Shown: positions 1 to 5,218, counted from the stretch's first letter. The stretch: DNA of 5,809 bases from Erwinia pyri (GCF_030758455.1 NZ_CP132356.1:1-5809); one strand, 5' to 3'. Notes: a model not told the origin generated them from the letters alone. Program-made: numbers and translations.

Positions 1-1
1 G

Positions 2-817
2 CCGAACGCAACGCCGGACACTGGTACTCCGACCCGCCTGAATACCGATGTCCGGGTACAAGATTATCGTGATGTGCTGGAAGCCATTACCAATGCTGAG
101 ACTACGCAGGATTTACCCGCCATTATCCCCGTTGATAACTCGACGCCACAGGGAATTGGTTATTACTTAGAGGCACATCTGGGTACGGTTCGCTCTGCCT
201 TGCGCGATGCCCTGAAGCATGTTCGCGTGCAGAACAGCACCGATGTTGAAGCCCTGCTTAGTACTGTCCTGACTGAGTTGGTTAATCAACGCATCCGTAG
301 CCGCAGTAACGAGCTGGGAGAGCTTGCAAGAGGGAAAGCGAATACCGAGGGGGAAATACTGGCTAAGACTCTGAAAAGCCGCCTGCGTGGCTGTATGGAA
401 CGTACAGCGCTGTTACGTGAGTTTTCCCCGGATGAAGTAAAGATACTAACCGAGCATGTCAAAGCCGGCCGCAATAAGTTTGCTGAGAATCTTGCCAGTC
501 GGAATGTGGCATTCCTTGCTGAAGATCCCGACTGGCAGAGTGCCGCCGATGCGCTGGCGGCGTCTGCTGGCGCTAAGTCTGTAACCGTCGATATTGAGCC
601 TGTGCAGGATGCAGGGAATAGCGTCTTAGTCCGGCCACAGCATGGCGGCTGGGTATTATGTGTATGGGCAGAGTCTGGTTGGTATCCGATTCAGGCAAGC
701 GCCGGGATTGCCGGGCAGGCACGCGCTGACCGCGCCAGCTTCAATGCACTACGTAGTGCGGCGGGTAAATCTGCAATCAGTACCAGCGGGGGGCTATTCC
801 GAGATGAGTTACGCTAA
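2..817 (+). CDS. Uncharacterised protein, 5' end outside the linear window (continues from 5769-5809 if circular)
   Basis: The frame is open from the left edge to the stop at 817, giving 271 residues here. A GTG at 74 is the first possible start inside the window, but the 24 codons before it read as normal protein (Pro/Thr/Asp-rich, ending in VQDYRD), so the true start is almost certainly upstream. If the ends are joined, the start is the ATG at 5769 and the protein is 285 residues. The N-terminal third looks disordered; the middle, roughly residues 60-170 of the joined protein, is helical and charged; near the C-terminus is an aromatic stretch (GGWVLCVWAESGWYP) that may form a small beta-rich fold. 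I see no signal peptide, membrane segment or recognisable catalytic motif. The next gene starts 14 bases before this stop, which suggests translational coupling. I do not recognise the family. Confidence 0.85.
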   Translation, partial: PNATPDTGTPTRLNTDVRVQDYRDVLEAITNAETTQDLPAIIPVDNSTPQGIGYYLEAHLGTVRSALRDALKHVRVQNSTDVEALLSTVLTELVNQRIRSRSNELGELARGKANTEGEILAKTLKSRLRGCMERTALLREFSPDEVKILTEHVKAGRNKFAENLASRNVAFLAEDPDWQSAADALAASAGAKSVTVDIEPVQDAGNSVLVRPQHGGWVLCVWAESGWYPIQASAGIAGQARADRASFNALRSAAGKSAISTSGGLFRDELR

Positions 818-1367
818 GCCGCTGAGTTCCGGGAAGCACCCAACTAACCGGGAACTACAGCTTATGCGGCTGGGATACCCGGAGTACAGCCACCGCCTAC
901 AGGTTATTCGTGAACATTCCCCAGAACGGTACGCAGCCATCATGGGGAAGGCCAAAACCTACATCGACACGGGGTGGAATTGCCGTAATTGCAGCGGTAA
1001 CGAGCGTTATACCCGCAACACCGCGTGCTGTGATTGCGCCCGCTCCCGTGCCCGGTATGCCTTCACCCTTCTTGAATGCCATCCCCATCTAACCGTGTAC
1101 ACCCCACCGAACCCTGAAGCCTCTGAGCGGTACCAGCAGCGCATCCAGCGGGCAGAGTACCGCAAGTACTACCTGCGCAAGCTGTCCGAGCTGGGCGAGA
1201 TTCAGTGCGGCGGCTGGACACTCAACCGGGGCGTGCTGATACAGGGTGCAGAGCGTATCCCGTTCCTGAATCCAACGCCTGAGCAGCGTCACCGGATACA
1301 GAATGATCCAGCGTCACAGGCTATCTGTGAGCACGTCCAATCTAAAATCGGAGAGTTACCGGGCTGA
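804..1367 (+). CDS. Zinc-ribbon protein, phage-like, function unknown
   Basis: This is a 187-residue protein. I chose the ATG at 804 (MSYAKPLSSG) over the in-frame start at 642, which would lie wholly inside the previous gene and add unconvincing sequence. The 804 start overlaps the upstream stop by 14 bases and has a poor Shine-Dalgarno (G-run at 788-793), so coupled translation is likely. Residues 58-80 hold a four-cysteine zinc ribbon: Cys60-x2-Cys63, then NERYTRNTAC, then Cys75-x2-Cys78, followed by Arg-rich residues. From family knowledge, ribbons of the type CxxC-x-x-x-ERYT-x12-CxxC occur in phage proteins and next to HNH-type nucleases. Residues 105-130 are strongly basic and helical. 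No nuclease active site is visible, so a nucleic-acid-binding adaptor or regulator is an inference. Confidence 0.85.
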   Translation: MSYAKPLSSGKHPTNRELQLMRLGYPEYSHRLQVIREHSPERYAAIMGKAKTYIDTGWNCRNCSGNERYTRNTACCDCARSRARYAFTLLECHPHLTVYTPPNPEASERYQQRIQRAEYRKYYLRKLSELGEIQCGGWTLNRGVLIQGAERIPFLNPTPEQRHRIQNDPASQAICEHVQSKIGELPG

Positions 1368-1397
1368 CCGGGAAGCCTCCACAACGCGAGGTTCAGC

Positions 1398-1709
1398 ATG
1401 AGTACTAACCGCAGTATCACCGCATCTAACCGTGTACCCCATCCCGCCTGTAGCCCCGTCTCCGTGCAGCAAGCCGCAGTATTCCAGCGTAGCCTCCGCA
1501 TTGACGAGGCGTCACCCTCCGGGCTTGTGTGGAAGCAGGACAGCAAAGGCATTGCTAAGACGTTCCGTCCGGCTGGCGCTGTAGCTGGTAGCCAGAACAA
1601 CCGGGGAGTATGGCGTGTTGGCATTAGTGGAAAGGCGTGGGCTTGTTCCGTGGTAATCCGCGCTATACGTGCTTTACAGGATGCACAACAGAGCGCTAAG
1701 GGGGCTTGA
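1398..1709 (+). CDS. Small protein resembling the N-terminal domain of phage HNH endonucleases, without the nuclease
   Basis: This 103-residue protein starts at ATG 1398, six bases after a GAGG at 1388-1391 and 30 bases after the previous stop. Residues 39-45 read SPSGLVW, and residues 57-90 contain RPAGAVAG, GVWRVGISGKAW and a hydrophobic VVIRAIRAL. This order (SPSG-hydrophobic-x-W, then AGS/AG, then G-x-W-x-V-x-x-x-G-K, then V-V-W/I) matches the segment that precedes the catalytic domain in many phage HNH endonucleases. The usual AHR just before the VVW is altered here (ACS), and no His-Asn-His core follows, because the protein ends about 20 residues later. It may therefore be an orphan DNA-binding module, a decoy, or a decayed nuclease. 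The stop overlaps the next start (TGATG), so the two are co-translated. Confidence 0.8.
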   Translation: MSTNRSITASNRVPHPACSPVSVQQAAVFQRSLRIDEASPSGLVWKQDSKGIAKTFRPAGAVAGSQNNRGVWRVGISGKAWACSVVIRAIRALQDAQQSAKGA

Positions 1710-2095
1710 TGAACGGCTATCACCTTGTATTCAAAGAGTCAAACCTACCTACCGAAGTCCCGCCAGTACAAAGCTATGCCTGCCTGAGCAATGAATCACC
1801 CAGCGGTATGCAGTGGCGCAGTGGCGATACGGTTCTACCTCTCACATTCGGCTCTTGTGATGACGTTCTGAGGACGTGGCCGCCTGACGTTGCAGAGCAG
1901 TACAAACACCAGCACCTGTTCCCAATGAGTTATCAATGTTATATCCAGACCGGATGGAGTATCGAGAAGATTGGCTCTGCGTGGGAAGTCGAACGGGCAA
2001 TGGAATGGTTCCCGGCTGCTGTTGTGCGGGAGCATTTAGAGCTTCAGAGAGAGATAGAACTACTGGCTGGAGTGGTAGCCAGAGGCCGCGCCTGA
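1709..2095 (+). CDS. Uncharacterised 128-residue protein, last gene of the cargo operon
   Basis: I chose the ATG at 1709, which shares one base with the upstream stop (TGATG) and follows a purine-rich site AAGGGGG at 1698-1704; a TTG at 1706 is the only earlier start. Residues 30-36 read SPSGMQW, close to SPSGLVW in the preceding protein, which hints that both carry the same small domain or arose from one another. The middle is rich in aromatics and cysteine (YKHQHLFPMSYQCYIQTGW, about residues 65-83). The C-terminal 45 residues are predicted helix, with a Leu/Glu-rich run (REHLELQREIELL) that could be a short coiled coil. The 3' end probably overlaps the antisense RNA region of the replication origin. 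I do not recognise the family. Confidence 0.8.
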   Translation: MNGYHLVFKESNLPTEVPPVQSYACLSNESPSGMQWRSGDTVLPLTFGSCDDVLRTWPPDVAEQYKHQHLFPMSYQCYIQTGWSIEKIGSAWEVERAMEWFPAAVVREHLELQREIELLAGVVARGRA

Positions 2096-2130
2096 CACCG
2101 GAGAGCGCCACTGGCAAGGGTGCCCCTGTG
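2020..2130 (-). ncRNA. Possible RNA I-like antisense regulator of the origin (position inferred)
   Basis: In ColE1 and p15A the antisense RNA I, about 108 bases, lies roughly 100 bases before the conserved CTCTGCTAATC landmark, here at 2216-2226. Scaling places it near 2020-2130 on the minus strand. Supporting structure: a perfect 6-base stem with an 8-base loop (2063-2068 with 2077-2082), a GGCA/TGCC hairpin at 2113-2124, and a possible -10 box TAGAAT reading leftward (2137-2132). The -35 is weak and I see no classical poly-U terminator. Ends are guesses. Confidence 0.28.
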
Positions 2131-2153
2131 CATTCTAACCGACCCCTGTGCAT
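2123..2153. repeat. Two direct copies of CCCCTGTGCAT, 20 bases apart
   Basis: The 11-base word occurs at 2123-2133 and again at 2143-2153, separated by 9 bases (period 20, about two helical turns). It lies between the last cargo gene and the origin, where the antisense RNA promoter is expected. It could be a protein-binding site or part of the primer RNA structure. Confidence 0.6.
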
Positions 2154-2185
2154 CGTAAGTCTTTGGTCTGCGCTAGAAAGCACAA

Positions 2186-2217
2186 AGCCGATTAGGGATT
2201 TACGCCCCTAACCGGCT
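2186..2217. other. Strong hairpin in the leader of the origin primer
   Basis: Bases 2186-2197 pair with 2206-2217: a 12-base-pair stem with a single A-C mismatch and an 8-base loop. It ends at the first origin landmark. No T-run follows on the plus strand, so it is not a classical plus-strand terminator; on the minus strand the stem is followed by a moderately T-rich run. It may be a primer RNA stem, an attenuator, or an insulator between the cargo operon and the primer. Confidence 0.6.
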
Positions 2218-2620
2218 CTGCTAATCTGGCTCTGATAGTGCGTTGCAGCTCTACCAAAGTCAGCCTCGACACCTGTACTTTAGCAACGCGGGGCTAGCTT
2301 GTCACTACCTCGATACAACCATTCAACGACATTAACACTTCACTATCCAATCTCAGTACTCGATCTTTGCCCGGATTAAACAGGCTAAATAGTGGTGCAA
2401 CGTACCTGTGAACGATACACAGGCTCTACCAGCGATTCAGACACGCTTCCTTTGGGATACACGTCTACCTGATACCGAGAGACTGAGAGGGATCACCAGC
2501 AGCACGAGGGAACGGCTGGAACCTAATACAGAACTGCCCTGATGCAGTCGCTACGCTCCGCTTGTGGTTAGTACCACTACGGGGCATTAGGCTCTGCTTG
2601 CTCTTTTTCAGCTATACCCC
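2215..2620 (+). other. ColE1-type replication origin, RNA II primer region (diverged)
   Basis: About 500 bases here have no credible gene. Short landmarks of the ColE1/p15A primer region, compared from memory, occur in order: CTCTGCTAATC at 2216-2226; a GGGG tract after a long stem at 2290-2293; CTACCAGCG at 2426-2434; CACGCTTCC followed by GGGA at 2442-2457; GATACCG at 2471-2477; GCACGAGGGA at 2502-2511 followed by an AACGGCTGGAACC tail; and a second GGGG at 2581-2584. In ColE1 an upstream G tract of RNA II and a G/C tract near the RNA-DNA transition, about 245 bases apart, help form the persistent hybrid; here they are 291 apart. RNA structure is visible: GCGTTGC/GCAACGC (2240-2246 with 2283-2289), AAAGT/ACTTT inside it, CCTGTG/CACAGG (2405-2423) and GTGGT/ACCAC (2564-2577). 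Primer transcription and leading-strand synthesis would run rightward, using host RNase H and DNA polymerase I. The exact start base is not determined. Confidence 0.75.
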
Positions 2621-2721
2621 TTAGACGCCCTGTAACGCATTCTAAGCAGCTTTGAGCTTATCTGGTACATTCGTATCCCTTATAGCATTTAATGCGCTGT
2701 GAGTGGCTCCTGTGCGCCCTG
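2621..2721. other. Gene-free spacer between origin and the Exc1-like gene
   Basis: I see no credible gene here. It contains a small dyad around AGCATTTAATGC near 2685-2697 and no obvious T-rich terminator for either strand. Confidence 0.5.
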
Positions 2722-3123
2722 TTACTCCCAGAACCGTTGCCACCATGTGCGGAGTGTGACCTGTTGCGTTATCGGGCTAGGCTCCGGCTGTTCCTGTACC
2801 GGCTCCTGCTCCGGTTTGTGCTCTAACCTGCGCACCTCCTGTAGCTCCGCCTTTAGCCCCGCCACTTCTTCCCGCAACGCCCGCATTTCGGCTACAAGTT
2901 CAGCCATTACCTGTGTTGCATCACCCTGTCCATGAGTGTCCCGTGACACTGTAGCTTCCTGTCTTATCTCACCGTAAACCCTGATTAGCTCTGATGTCTC
3001 AATGCTACGCCTACCGTCCGACTCAGTGCGGTACGACAAGCGGCCTGCGTTCATATCACGATACAGTGTAGAACGGGCTTTCTGTGCCAGCTTCTGTGCC
3101 TGTCCGATGTTGTGCCAAGCCAT
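2722..3123 (-). CDS. Exc1-like DNA-binding coiled-coil protein of ColE1-family plasmids
   Basis: This 133-residue protein starts at the ATG complementary to 3121-3123, with a purine-rich GGGGA five to nine bases upstream. Residues 3-25 form a helix-turn-helix (AQKLAQKARSTLYRDMNAG). Residues 27-51 form a wing and recognition segment (GRLSYRTESDGRR, then IETSELIRVYG), the hallmark of proteins annotated as entry exclusion protein 1 on ColE1-like plasmids. Residues 72-100 are a heptad-rich coiled coil, 101-118 a Glu/Pro/Gln linker, and the tail (WWQRFWE) is aromatic and basic and may touch membrane. The family name suggests exclusion of incoming plasmids, but the architecture is that of a MerR-like DNA-binding dimer, so a regulatory or maintenance role is equally possible. 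It is convergent with the origin and divergent from the recombinase. No mobilisation genes accompany it. Confidence 0.88.
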   Translation of the reverse strand: MAWHNIGQAQKLAQKARSTLYRDMNAGRLSYRTESDGRRSIETSELIRVYGEIRQEATVSRDTHGQGDATQVMAELVAEMRALREEVAGLKAELQEVRRLEHKPEQEPVQEQPEPSPITQQVTLRTWWQRFWE

Positions 3124-3187
3124 ACTATCCCCAATGTCTCAGAGTGTCCGATGTGAGGTTAACCCAAAAACCTTGCGACCTAAAAAT

Positions 3188-3193
3188 ATTATG
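3188..3193 (-). promoter_or_regulatory. Candidate -10 box for the Exc1-like gene
   Basis: Read on the minus strand this is CATAAT, five of six bases of the sigma-70 -10 consensus, about 65 bases before the start codon. A TTGAAG lies upstream (3221-3216), but the 22-base spacer is too long for a normal promoter, so the -35 is uncertain. Confidence 0.3.
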
Positions 3194-3232
3194 CACAGGT
3201 AAGGGTGTCCCTCCACTTCAACAGCCGCTCTC

Positions 3233-3324
3233 GCCCCCGTGCGCCCTCCGGGCTGGGGCGCTGAGCTGGCAGGGGGCTGGCCGCCCTTTAAAGCTGGCGT
3301 ACTGAGTTGCGCCGGGCTACTCAG
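3233..3324. repeat. GC-rich nested inverted repeats plus CTGAGT/ACTCAG hairpin
   Basis: An outer pair GCCCCC (3233-3238) and GGGGGC (3272-3277) encloses an inner pair GCGCCC (3241-3246) and GGGCGC (3256-3261). AGCTGGC occurs twice in the same direction (3264-3270 and 3292-3298). A separate hairpin, CTGAGT (3302-3307) with ACTCAG (3319-3324), follows. The block is much more GC-rich than its surroundings and could extrude as a cruciform or fold in single strand. Confidence 0.55.
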
Positions 3325-3446
3325 AATTCAAGTAGCGTTACCTGTTCATCTCTTGTTCCGTGCCTGCCTGTTCTATCCCTGTGCTGCGCGTGCTCTCTGC
3401 CTGTCTCTAATGGGTATGCCCTTATTACACAGCATGCGGGAGTATC

Positions 3447-3470
3447 ATAAGACTATCTCAAATAGTTTAT
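3447..3470. promoter_or_regulatory. Dyad overlapping the recombinase -35 box
   Basis: ATAA-g-ACTAT (3447-3456) is the inverted complement of ATAGT-TTAT (3462-3470), nine base pairs with one bulged G and a 5-base centre. Its right end abuts and overlaps the TTGACA box. It is a good candidate for an autoregulatory operator or a recombinase-binding subsite. Confidence 0.55.
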
Positions 3471-3498
3471 TGACACCACTCACAGTGCCGTGTATCTT
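3470..3498 (+). promoter_or_regulatory. Sigma-70 promoter for the recombinase gene
   Basis: A perfect -35 box TTGACA (3470-3475) is followed by a 17-base spacer and the -10 box TATCTT (3493-3498), a four-of-six match. The start codon is 40 bases further on. The -10 sits within a small palindrome, GTAT-ctt-ATAC (3492-3502). Confidence 0.7.
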
Positions 3499-3499
3499 A

Positions 3500-3535
3500 T
3501 ACCTCAACAACGGAACTTAACGGATACTTGAGGTA
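3500..3535. promoter_or_regulatory. Dyad TACCTCAA-N20-TTGAGGTA covering the recombinase ribosome binding site
   Basis: An 8-base perfect inverted repeat (3500-3507 and 3528-3535) flanks a 20-base centre that itself holds AACGGA twice in the same direction (3509-3514 and 3519-3524). The right arm contains the Shine-Dalgarno GAGGT (3530-3534). It could be a protein-binding site, a crossover-site arm pair, or an RNA hairpin that hides the ribosome binding site. Confidence 0.6.
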
Positions 3536-3538
3536 AAT

Positions 3539-4174
3539 ATGAGAGATGTGCTGATTTACTGCCGGGCTAGCACCGCAGAGCAACACGCGGATAGAGCGCT
3601 GGAATCATTGAGGGAGTTCAGCAAAGAACGTGGCTGGCGCGTACAGCGTGAGTTCATTGAGAATGCCAGCGGTGCGGTACTGGAACGCCCTGAGTTGGAC
3701 GCGTTACTGAACGTAGCCAGAACCGGGGATGTGCTGCTAGTGGAGAGCATAGACCGCCTGAGTCGCTTAACCGGGGATGAATGGGAGAGGCTCAAAGCGG
3801 CGATACAGGGCAAGGGTTTGAGTATCGTAGCCGCTGACTTACCTACATCATGGCAGTTACTCAATAGCCCAACCTCAGACCTCACCAGCGGCATTCTAAG
3901 AGCTGTTAACAGCATGATGATAGATATCCTCGCCACTATGGCACGTATTGATTACGAGACGCGTAGAGCGCGGCAGGCGCAGGGTATCGAGAGAGCAAAG
4001 GCAGAGGGTAAATTCAAAGGTAAACAGAGGGATACAGATCTGCGTGAGAAGGTGCAGGGCTACCTACAGAAGGGAACATACAGCGCCGATGAAATAGCCA
4101 AAATAGTTGGATGCGGCAGGGCTACCGTGTTTCGAATTAAGAAGGAATTAAGCGCTGGTTTGAACACACCGTAA
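3539..4174 (+). CDS. Serine recombinase, resolvase/invertase family, likely plasmid multimer resolution
   Basis: This 211-residue protein starts at ATG 3539, five bases after GAGG. The N-terminal catalytic domain spans about residues 1-140. The motif YCRASTAEQ places Arg9 and the nucleophile Ser11; ENASGAVLERPELDALL (41-57), GDVLLV (63-68) and IDRLSR (71-76, with Asp72, Arg73 and Arg76 in the positions of the gamma-delta active site) follow. The long E helix is ARIDYETRRARQAQGIERAK (135-154), and a C-terminal helix-turn-helix is at about 178-203 (YSADEIAKIVGCGRATVFRI). Length and domain order match small resolvases and invertases. All expected catalytic residues are present, so it should be active. 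On a small multicopy plasmid the usual job is resolving multimers, which would replace the XerCD site used by ColE1. Inversion or integration cannot be excluded. Upstream dyads suggest autoregulation. Confidence 0.93.
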   Translation: MRDVLIYCRASTAEQHADRALESLREFSKERGWRVQREFIENASGAVLERPELDALLNVARTGDVLLVESIDRLSRLTGDEWERLKAAIQGKGLSIVAADLPTSWQLLNSPTSDLTSGILRAVNSMMIDILATMARIDYETRRARQAQGIERAKAEGKFKGKQRDTDLREKVQGYLQKGTYSADEIAKIVGCGRATVFRIKKELSAGLNTP

Positions 4175-4200
4175 CCTGTTGTTTTGTTTGGTGTGTGCTT

Positions 4201-4274
4201 AGAACGACACTCTTGGAGGAAGGGGGATAGCCGTAGAGTGTACTTAAGAACGACGCTCTACGGAAAAGGGGATA
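4201..4274. repeat. Imperfect 28-29 base direct repeat with alternating ACRCTCT motifs
   Basis: AGAACGAC-n-CTCT followed by GGA, purines and GGGGATA occurs at 4201-4229 and again, 46 bases later, at 4247-4274. The core word ACACTCT/ACGCTCT appears three times in alternating orientation: 4207-4213 forward, 4235-4241 reverse, 4253-4259 forward. This array sits between the recombinase and the coiled-coil gene. It resembles a cluster of protein-binding sites, possibly the recombination site or the operator of the downstream gene. Confidence 0.6.
4231..4263. other. 11-base-pair hairpin between recombinase and coiled-coil gene
   Basis: CCGTAGAGTGT (4231-4241) pairs with ACGCTCTACGG (4253-4263) with one G-U wobble and an 11-base loop containing CTTAAG. 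No T-run follows on the plus strand, so it is a poor intrinsic terminator; it may be an RNA leader element or a DNA-level site. Confidence 0.6.
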
Positions 4275-4317
4275 ACCCTACACCATCCACATGTAAGAGT
4301 ACGAGAAAGCATTTAGA

Positions 4318-4342
4318 TAAGCCTTTCATGTTGAGAGGCTTA
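4318..4342 (+). other. Leader hairpin before the coiled-coil gene
   Basis: TAAGCCT (4318-4324) pairs perfectly with AGGCTTA (4336-4342) across an 11-base loop, about 50 bases before the start codon. No promoter with both boxes is evident in 4175-4394, and a 60-codon frame at 4184-4366 has only a TTG start and atypical composition. Confidence 0.4.
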
Positions 4343-4394
4343 CCGATGCCACTTCTACTCCCTTAACAATAATCAAACGTTAGAGGAGAGGAGA

Positions 4395-5171
4395 ATGATT
4401 AGTACCGATGATTTGCCTGAGCAGTTCAGCAGCACGCCAGCCGGGCTGAGTAAGACCGATGCCGCAATGTGGGGCATGTTCCAGCGTGGCTGGACTCCGA
4501 GCGCTGGAGACCTGCAAGCGCCGTGTATTGGCAGCCTGTACGCCCGTTATCAAGCTGAGCATGGCAGAGCAGACCTTAAGGCCGCAGTAGCAGCCAAGTA
4601 TCGCGCTGAGGCTGATATACGCCGTATCGCCATGCAGAACCCGAACCGAGTTAGCCTGAACCAAAGCCAAGTGACCAACGCTGTACGCACCTCGCTGGAT
4701 GTTTACCACACAGGCGAGACACAACCGAGTATCAGCATTGTTCGCGACCTATTACCCGGAAAGGATGTGAAGCCCGTTATGAGCAGACCACAGCAGCGTA
4801 AACGCATGAAGAAGGCTTTAAAAGCTAACGCCAGCCACCCGGCTGTAGTCACCGCGCAGGCACAGGGGAACCCAATCAGGATGGATGCCGATACCCTAAG
4901 TTCCGGTCTAATGAGCTTACAGAACGCGGCTATGGTTGTGCGCAAGCTGAATGACCATGAGAGACGATTGCAGGCAGAGGAAGCGGCAAGCGCTGACCTA
5001 GCGCGACGCGTGGCTGAGCTGGAAGCGCGACTTATGTCTGTAGAGACCGGGGCGTCATTAGCTGAGCAGGCGGCAAGCCTTAAGGCGGCTGGTAAGAAGC
5101 AGCAGGAGATTGCGACCGCATTGGGCGTATCCGTCAATACAGTTAAGTCGTGGTTACGCCGTAGTAAGTAA
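4395..5171 (+). CDS. Coiled-coil protein with C-terminal helix-turn-helix, probable plasmid DNA-binding protein
   Basis: This 258-residue protein starts at ATG 4395 behind an excellent Shine-Dalgarno (AGAGGAGAGGAG). The N-terminal 80 residues look helical and end in a charged segment (KYRAEADIRRIAMQNPNR). Residues 129-144 are strongly basic (SRPQQRKRMKKALKAN). Residues 170-218 form a coiled coil with Leu/Ala heptads (LARRVAELEARL). Residues 224-256 are a canonical helix-turn-helix (LKAAGKKQQEIATALGVSVNTVKSWLRR) of the kind seen at the C-terminus of resolvases and response regulators. A dimer that binds repeated DNA sites is likely. Its stop codon overlaps the first copy of a three-part operator (5172-5200) that could be its own target. 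Partition, copy control, transcriptional repression or a terminase-small-subunit-like role are all conceivable; I do not recognise a specific family. Confidence 0.87.
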   Translation: MISTDDLPEQFSSTPAGLSKTDAAMWGMFQRGWTPSAGDLQAPCIGSLYARYQAEHGRADLKAAVAAKYRAEADIRRIAMQNPNRVSLNQSQVTNAVRTSLDVYHTGETQPSISIVRDLLPGKDVKPVMSRPQQRKRMKKALKANASHPAVVTAQAQGNPIRMDADTLSSGLMSLQNAAMVVRKLNDHERRLQAEEAASADLARRVAELEARLMSVETGASLAEQAASLKAAGKKQQEIATALGVSVNTVKSWLRRSK

Positions 5172-5200
5172 TGGGTGCAAACTGGGTGCACTTGCACCCA
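5172..5200. promoter_or_regulatory. Operator-like cluster: three TGGGTGCA half-sites, two forming a tight palindrome
   Basis: TGGGTGCA occurs at 5172-5179 and 5183-5190 (same direction, 11 bases apart, one helical turn), and its complement TGCACCCA at 5193-5200. The last two form a perfect 8-base inverted repeat with a 2-base centre. The cluster starts within one base of the end of the coiled-coil gene and lies immediately before the AT-rich tract, so it fits a binding site for that protein or an iteron-like element. Confidence 0.75.
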
Positions 5201-5218
5201 CCTAAAAGCCTCAAAAGT

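Larger units (their letters stand above)
3124..3538. other. Divergent control region with no credible gene
   Basis: The 415 bases between the divergent Exc1-like and recombinase genes lack a convincing reading frame; frames that cross it lack start signals and have non-protein-like composition. It holds a possible minus-strand promoter, a GC-rich nested inverted-repeat block (3233-3324), a pyrimidine-biased stretch (about 3338-3410) with several CCTGT words, and the recombinase promoter with two dyads (3447-3535). By analogy with other serine resolvases, the recombination site would be expected here or just downstream of the gene. Confidence 0.6.

Noticed and set aside
642..803. In-frame extension of the zinc-ribbon gene back to 642
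   Set aside because: It would lie entirely inside the preceding gene, lacks a ribosome binding site, and adds sequence unlike the rest; ATG 804 with a 14-base overlap is the better start.
1289..1723. Long minus-strand frame opposite the zinc-ribbon and HNH-like genes
   Set aside because: It is the antisense shadow of well-supported plus-strand genes with coupled starts.
3101..3154. TGTCCGATGT repeated at 3101-3110 and 3145-3154
   Set aside because: Only two 10-base copies, one inside a coding region, with no symmetry or further copies; may be chance.
3239..3520. Open frame across the divergent control region, including a possible short leader peptide from ATG 3410
   Set aside because: No ribosome binding site, overlaps the recombinase promoter and operator dyads, and the composition is not protein-like.
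4164..4196. ACACACC/GGTGTGT inverted repeat around the recombinase stop as a terminator
   Set aside because: The loop is about 19 bases and no T-run follows the stem, so it is a weak candidate for intrinsic termination.
4184..4366. 60-codon frame between recombinase and coiled-coil gene
   Set aside because: Only a TTG start, no ribosome binding site, and it covers the repeat array and hairpins.
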